Below, one piece after another: positions 14,019 through 17,331 of a stretch of 17,331 bases of DNA (position 1 is the stretch's first letter; every line of letters starts with the position of its first letter). The stretch comes from an uncultured Flavobacteriaceae bacterium (lineage in GTDB: Bacteria > Bacteroidota > Bacteroidia > Flavobacteriales > Flavobacteriaceae). The notes under the pieces were generated by a model, which worked only from the letters and a program-made list of their open reading frames with translations, was not told where the DNA came from and did not search any database. The position numbers and the translations under genes are program-made. Location: positions 1-17,331 of the forward strand of contig CAJWNW010000031.1 in the NCBI GenBank assembly GCA_913044085.1, read 5' to 3'.

Positions 14019-15073
14019 TAGTCAATTGATTTTACGACACTTTTTGTAGCTTCTTTACGAGTACCATCAAAGCCGTCAATACCAGTTACTGTAGTATATC
14101 TAAGCACCAAACGTTTACCGGGATTAATGATCTTATAGGCCGCTTGACACATTAAAGTTGCCTCGTGAAAACCACATAAAATAAGTTTCAATTTTCCAGG
14201 ATAAATATTAACATCGCCAATGGCAAAAATACCTGGAATATTGGTCTGATAATCCAATGAATTATTAACTTTAATTGCGTTTTTATCAATTTCAAGACCC
14301 CAATTTGAAATGGGTCCTAATTTTGGAGACAACCCAAATAAAGGAATAAAAGCATCTGTTTTAATATGTTTTTCTTGTTCATTCAAAACACTATATGAAA
14401 TAGAATCTAATTTACTTTTACCATAGAGTCCTTTAACTTCAGCAGGCGTGATTAAATCAATATTTCCATTGTCTTTTAGCGCTTGAACTTTTTCTACTGA
14501 GTCCAAAGCCCCTCTAAATTCGGTTCTTCTGTGAATCAAAGTCACATTACTGGCAACCTCACTCAAAAAAATTGTCCAGTCTAAAGCTGAATCACCACCA
14601 CCCGCAATAACAACTCTCTTATTGCGATAAACTTCTGGGTCTTTAATAATGTATGCAACACCGCGGTCTTCATAATCTGAAAGGTTTTTAATGGCCGGTT
14701 TTCGAGGTTCAAAACTTCCAAGTCCTCCTGCAATCGCTACAACAGGGGCGCTGTGTTTTGTTCCTTTGTTTGTAGTAACCACGAATGAACCATCTACTTG
14801 TTTTTCAATTGTCTCTGCCCGTTCACCAAGGGTGAAACCTGGTTCAAATTGTTTGGATTGTTCCAATAATTTTTTTGTTAAATCCCCAGCTAAAATTTCT
14901 GGGTAACCGGGGATGTCATAAATTGGCTTTTTAGGGTAAATTTCAGAACATTGACCTCCAGGTTCAGCCAATGCGTCAATGAGATGGCATTTGAGCTTAA
15001 GAAGTCCAGCTTCAAAGACAGCAAATAAACCCGTTGGCCCAGCGCCAATTATAAGAATGTCAGTCTTAATCAT
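14018..15073 (-). CDS. Ferredoxin-NADP+ reductase-like flavoprotein (thioredoxin-reductase fold)
   Basis: A 351-aa two-dinucleotide-domain flavoprotein. FAD binding: GAGPTG at 10-15, EPGGQCSEIYPKKPIYDIPG at 37-56 and FAIGDV near the C-terminus. NADPH binding: AGGGDSALDW at 157-166 and HRRTEFRG at 181-188, whose arginines favour NADPH. The CxxC disulfide of true thioredoxin reductases is absent, and a C-terminal extension after the FAD domain is present; both fit the YumC-type ferredoxin-NADP+ reductases. The direct one-base overlap with a ferredoxin gene strongly supports that partner. It starts 2 bp after the NifU-like gene. Confidence 0.92.
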   Translation of the reverse strand: MIKTDILIIGAGPTGLFAVFEAGLLKLKCHLIDALAEPGGQCSEIYPKKPIYDIPGYPEILAGDLTKKLLEQSKQFEPGFTLGERAETIEKQVDGSFVVTTNKGTKHSAPVVAIAGGLGSFEPRKPAIKNLSDYEDRGVAYIIKDPEVYRNKRVVIAGGGDSALDWTIFLSEVASNVTLIHRRTEFRGALDSVEKVQALKDNGNIDLITPAEVKGLYGKSKLDSISYSVLNEQEKHIKTDAFIPLFGLSPKLGPISNWGLEIDKNAIKVNNSLDYQTNIPGIFAIGDVNIYPGKLKLILCGFHEATLMCQAAYKIINPGKRLVLRYTTVTGIDGFDGTRKEATKSVVKSID

Positions 15074-15075
15074 TT

Positions 15076-15324
15076 TTAAGCCTCAATATTTATAACAGAC
15101 TGAATTTGAGGTGCATATTTTTTAATGGTCATTTCTACCCCAGACTTTAAAGTCATTTGATTGACCGTGCATGATGAGCATGCGCCAATAAGTTGGACTT
15201 TAACAATTTCACCATTTTCAATTCCAATGAGATTGATATTTCCTCCGTCATTTTGGAGAAAAGGTCGAATTTCATCCAGTGCTTTTTCAACATTTTTTTG
15301 AAGATTTTCTGAGCTCATAATCAT
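15076..15324 (-). CDS. NifU C-terminal domain Fe-S scaffold/carrier
   Basis: An 82-aa stand-alone NifU C-terminal (Nfu-type) domain: VEKALDEIRPFLQNDGGNI, then the cluster-binding C49-S-S-C52 in IGACSSCTVNQMTLK. Nfu proteins carry a [4Fe-4S] cluster across a dimer interface and pass it to apo-proteins. Its start is 1 nt after the mrp stop, so the two are surely co-translated. A second Met at codon 3 (15318) is an equally possible start. Confidence 0.94.
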   Translation of the reverse strand: MIMSSENLQKNVEKALDEIRPFLQNDGGNINLIGIENGEIVKVQLIGACSSCTVNQMTLKSGVEMTIKKYAPQIQSVINIEA

Positions 15325-15325
15325 T

Positions 15326-16462
15326 TTATTTATTTTTCACAGTACTACAACCTGCCATGGTTGTTATTTTTATAGCTTCTGTAGGTGGCAAGTCTTTATG
15401 TCGTTTAACAGTTTCTTTTACAATTTCTTGTGTTAGTGATTTAAAAGCCAACGCAGTTTGAGTCCCCTCTTGCAATGCTGCTGGTCTACCGTAATCCCCT
15501 GCCTCTCTTATGCTTTGAACAATAGGTATTTCCCCTAAAAAAGGAACCGCTAAATCCAGAGCTAAATGTTTTGCGCCTTCTTGCCCAAATATATAATATT
15601 TATTTTCAGGAAGTTCCTCAGGTACAAAATAGGCCATATTTTCTATGATTCCAAGAACAGGGACATTGATGTTCTCTTGTTGAAACATGGCTACGCCTTT
15701 TTTTGCATCCGAGAGCGCCACATTTTGGGGCGTACTCACAACCACAGCGCCTGTAATAGGCAGCGACTGCATGATACTCAAGTGGATGTCTCCCGTGCCA
15801 GGAGGCAAGTCGATAAGTAAAAAATCTAGAGGACCCCAAGCGGCATCAAATATCATTTGATTAAGAGCCTTGGATGCCATAGGGCCTCTCCAAATAACAG
15901 CTTGACTTGGTTTTGTAAAAAACCCTATAGATAAAATTTTAACACCATAACTTTCAACAGGTTTCATTTTTGAAGCGCCATCGACCTGAACTGCTAATGG
16001 TTTGTCAGAAACAACATCAAACATGATGGGAATGGAAGGACCATAAATATCGGCATCTAGGATTCCAACTTTGAAGCCCATGTTGGCTAAAGTAACTGCA
16101 ATATTTGAGGTAATGGTAGATTTTCCCACGCCACCTTTTCCCGAAGCAATTGCAATGATATTTTGAATACCAGGAATGGGTTTACCCTTGATTTCATTTT
16201 TTGGCTGAACAGGGACATCAACTTTTACATTGATTTTAATCTTTGCTTTAGCGTATACCAAATCATGAATGGCTTTCATGATATTAACCTCAGTGCGTTT
16301 TCTGGCTTGAAGCGTTGGATTGGAAATACTGATATCAACAATAACTTCATCATTGAAAATAACAATATTTTTGACAGCCTTACTTTCAACCATATTTTTT
16401 TCTTCACCCGGAACGGTTATGGTTTCCAAAGCCCTTAAGATGTCTTTTTTTATGAATTTCAA
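15326..16462 (-). CDS. mrp: Mrp/ApbC-family P-loop ATPase (Fe-S carrier type) lacking the CxxC motif
   Basis: The 378-aa protein has an N-terminal MIP18/DUF59 domain (about 1-80) and a Mrp/NBP35 ATPase domain with deviant Walker A SGKGGVGKST at 107-116, ILDADIYGPS at 134-143 and IDLPPGTGD at 217-225. Relatives load Fe-S clusters using a CxxC pair after the ENM strand. Here that segment reads ENMAYFVPEELPENKYYIFG with no cysteine, and the only cysteine I find is C372 near the C-terminus (MAGCS). The start is TTG at 16462: no ATG or GTG occurs upstream up to the promoter, and it gives the conserved KKDILRALETI N-terminus; the next Met (24) would cut the first domain. It is first gene of the Fe-S operon. 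Confidence 0.94.
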   Translation of the reverse strand: MKFIKKDILRALETITVPGEEKNMVESKAVKNIVIFNDEVIVDISISNPTLQARKRTEVNIMKAIHDLVYAKAKIKINVKVDVPVQPKNEIKGKPIPGIQNIIAIASGKGGVGKSTITSNIAVTLANMGFKVGILDADIYGPSIPIMFDVVSDKPLAVQVDGASKMKPVESYGVKILSIGFFTKPSQAVIWRGPMASKALNQMIFDAAWGPLDFLLIDLPPGTGDIHLSIMQSLPITGAVVVSTPQNVALSDAKKGVAMFQQENINVPVLGIIENMAYFVPEELPENKYYIFGQEGAKHLALDLAVPFLGEIPIVQSIREAGDYGRPAALQEGTQTALAFKSLTQEIVKETVKRHKDLPPTEAIKITTMAGCSTVKNK

Positions 16463-16491
16463 AGCGTGAAATACAGATTTATTATTGGGTA

Positions 16492-16499
16492 CAAATATA
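16492..16499 (-). promoter_or_regulatory. -7 box of the mrp operon
   Basis: The complement reads TATATTTG, an exact consensus match, 29 bp before the mrp TTG start. It lies in the 57-bp gap after the alkyltransferase-like gene. No TTG occurs at -33 (the region is a T-run). Confidence 0.6.
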
Positions 16500-16519
16500 C
16501 GCTTGATTTGCTAAAAAAA

Positions 16520-16861
16520 CTAAAGTTCTTTTGAGGGATCCCAAAAAACAGTTTTAAAATTTTGAATTTGATTGTCTTTGACTTCAACACCCTCACTTTT
16601 AAGCAATTGTTCCATCATGTTAATGCCTTCAAAATGGTGTTTTCCTGTCAAAAATCCTTTGCGATTTACAACGCGATGAGCTGGTACATTTTTTCCGTGA
16701 GATGCAGTCATGGCATAGCCAACCATTCGAGCACTTTTTAAAGCCCCTAACTGTTTTGCGATAGCCCCATAACTAGTCACACGTCCAAATGGGATTTGAC
16801 GTGCAATTTCGTAACAACGATCGAAAAAATTTAAGTTAACTGCCAAAGTGTCTGTAATCAA
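16520..16861 (-). CDS. Alkyltransferase-like protein (MGMT-family DNA-binding domain, PAHR motif)
   Basis: A 113-aa protein matching the C-terminal DNA-binding domain of O6-alkylguanine-DNA alkyltransferases: IPFGRVTSYGAIAKQLG, then SARMVGYAM with the arginine finger R45, then P60-A-H-R63-VVNRKG. The acceptor cysteine of the PCHR motif is alanine, so it cannot transfer alkyl groups to itself. Known ATL proteins of this kind bind alkylguanine lesions and pass them to nucleotide excision repair. The start is TTG, overlapping the stop of the upstream exporter gene (TTGA); a stop sits three codons upstream and no other start fits. The C-terminal extension ends FKTVFWDPSKEL. Confidence 0.9.
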   Translation of the reverse strand: MITDTLAVNLNFFDRCYEIARQIPFGRVTSYGAIAKQLGALKSARMVGYAMTASHGKNVPAHRVVNRKGFLTGKHHFEGINMMEQLLKSEGVEVKDNQIQNFKTVFWDPSKEL

Positions 16862-17331
16862 ATTAAATTAACAAATGTAACAGTGGCAACGGCTAGGGTT
16901 ATCAATGCAATGCAGTAATTAATGTTTTTTGGAGAGGTAATTTTATTATTTTTAATGCTGTCAAAGAACAAAACATAAATGTAAAGCGCAATAAAACTTC
17001 CCATGGCAGCCCCGGCGATATAAGCGCCAATACTGCTAGGGTCAAGTTGCAACCAACCAACTGACAGGAGTGATGTAACAACATAAGCTTGGAAAGGAAT
17101 AGGGAAGATATTTAGTGCAGACATAAAAACCCCTTGAAAAAAACGACTTTTTTTACTTTTAATTCGAGCATCCACACTTACAGGAGATGCTTGTTTCTTT
17201 GCAGTTATAAAAAAATAAAAAGAAATTAATAAAAAAATTACGACTGCGACTCGCTTGAGAATACCTGTGACATCCGGATGTTGATTTAGATATTTTGCAA
17301 AAATTGTGGCAACATAAGTTTGTAGGCCTAC
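16858..17331 (-). CDS. LysE-family exporter (5' partial)
   Basis: The frame is open to the right edge, giving 157 residues of the C-terminal part; the GTG at 17175 is internal. Translation from the edge reads YVATIFAKYLNQHP, a membrane segment with RVAVVIFLLISFYFFITA, a basic loop KKQASPVSVDARIKSKKSRFF, then FMSALNIFPIPFQAY and two further membrane segments (AYIAGAAMGSFIALYIYVLFF and ALITLAVATVTFVNLI). Two halves with a central cytosolic loop and N-x-x-P-I-P motif fit LysE/RhtB amino-acid efflux proteins of flavobacteria. Substrate is unknown. Its TGA overlaps the TTG start of the alkyltransferase-like gene. Confidence 0.82.
   Translation of the reverse strand, partial: VGLQTYVATIFAKYLNQHPDVTGILKRVAVVIFLLISFYFFITAKKQASPVSVDARIKSKKSRFFQGVFMSALNIFPIPFQAYVVTSLLSVGWLQLDPSSIGAYIAGAAMGSFIALYIYVLFFDSIKNNKITSPKNINYCIALITLAVATVTFVNLI

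Noticed and set aside
15618..15839. 73-codon frame inside mrp on the same strand
   Set aside because: It is an alternative frame of the conserved Mrp ATPase core, with no motif of its own.
16507..16530. Possible terminator after the alkyltransferase-like gene (AAAGAAC-TTTA-GTTTTTT on minus)
   Set aside because: The stem has only one G-C pair plus a G-U, and it includes the stop codon and final codons; too weak to call.
1..17331. CRISPR arrays, insertion sequences, phage or defence genes
   Set aside because: No regularly spaced repeats, no terminal inverted repeats with transposase, and no defence-type domains were seen on either strand.

Overview
The window looks like a chromosomal segment from a marine-type flavobacterium (Bacteroidota, probably Flavobacteriaceae). 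The evidence is a type IX secretion C-terminal sorting domain, TAnnTTTG-type -7 promoter boxes, AT-rich intergenic DNA without clear Shine-Dalgarno sites, a DnaE with a fused N-terminal exonuclease, an S16 with a long acidic tail, and a cysteine-poor Mrp of the kind I associate with Bacteroidota. No CRISPR array, transposase, integrase, prophage gene or toxin-antitoxin pair is visible. The content is mostly housekeeping, and the novelty lies in details.

Layout. (1) 1-1406: 3' end of a large secreted, T9SS-sorted surface protein with SprB-like repeats and a lamin-tail domain, closed by a strong terminator. (2) 1472-2926: a cryptochrome/photolyase-family flavoprotein with a very divergent flavin pocket. 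(3) 2935-3172, minus strand: tRNA-Asp(GTC) with a clear promoter and a hairpin-rich trailer ending in a terminator. (4) 3190-8994, minus strand: dnaE, trxA and a DUF58 gene in transcription order. (5) 9239-9709, minus strand: a small lipoprotein, divergent from (6) 9853-11666, plus strand: rpsP, rimM and a TrmN6-like tRNA methyltransferase. (7) 11760-13683, plus strand: a glutaryl-CoA dehydrogenase-like enzyme overlapped by an SGNH-hydrolase lipoprotein. (8) 13686-16462, minus strand: an operon of mrp, a NifU C-terminal scaffold, a ferredoxin-NADP reductase-like flavoprotein and a 2Fe-2S ferredoxin. (9) 16520 to the right edge, minus strand: a LysE-family exporter (partial) coupled to an alkyltransferase-like protein.

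How genes work together. The tightly packed mrp-NifU-reductase-ferredoxin operon (spacings of 1 nt, 2 nt and a 1-nt overlap) reads as a self-contained Fe-S cluster carrier plus NADPH-driven electron supply module. rpsP-rimM-trmN6 groups a 30S ribosomal protein, a 30S maturation factor and a tRNA modification enzyme. dnaE carries its own proofreading domain. Two cistron junctions (trxA/DUF58 and rpsP/rimM) have an intrinsic terminator placed only 8-13 nt before the next start codon, which suggests tuned readthrough. Three genes (the photolyase, mrp and the alkyltransferase-like gene) appear to start at TTG.

The longest stretches without a gene are 8995-9238 (244 bp, only a weak dnaE promoter candidate) and 9710-9852 (divergent promoters). 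No gap exceeds 300 bp.
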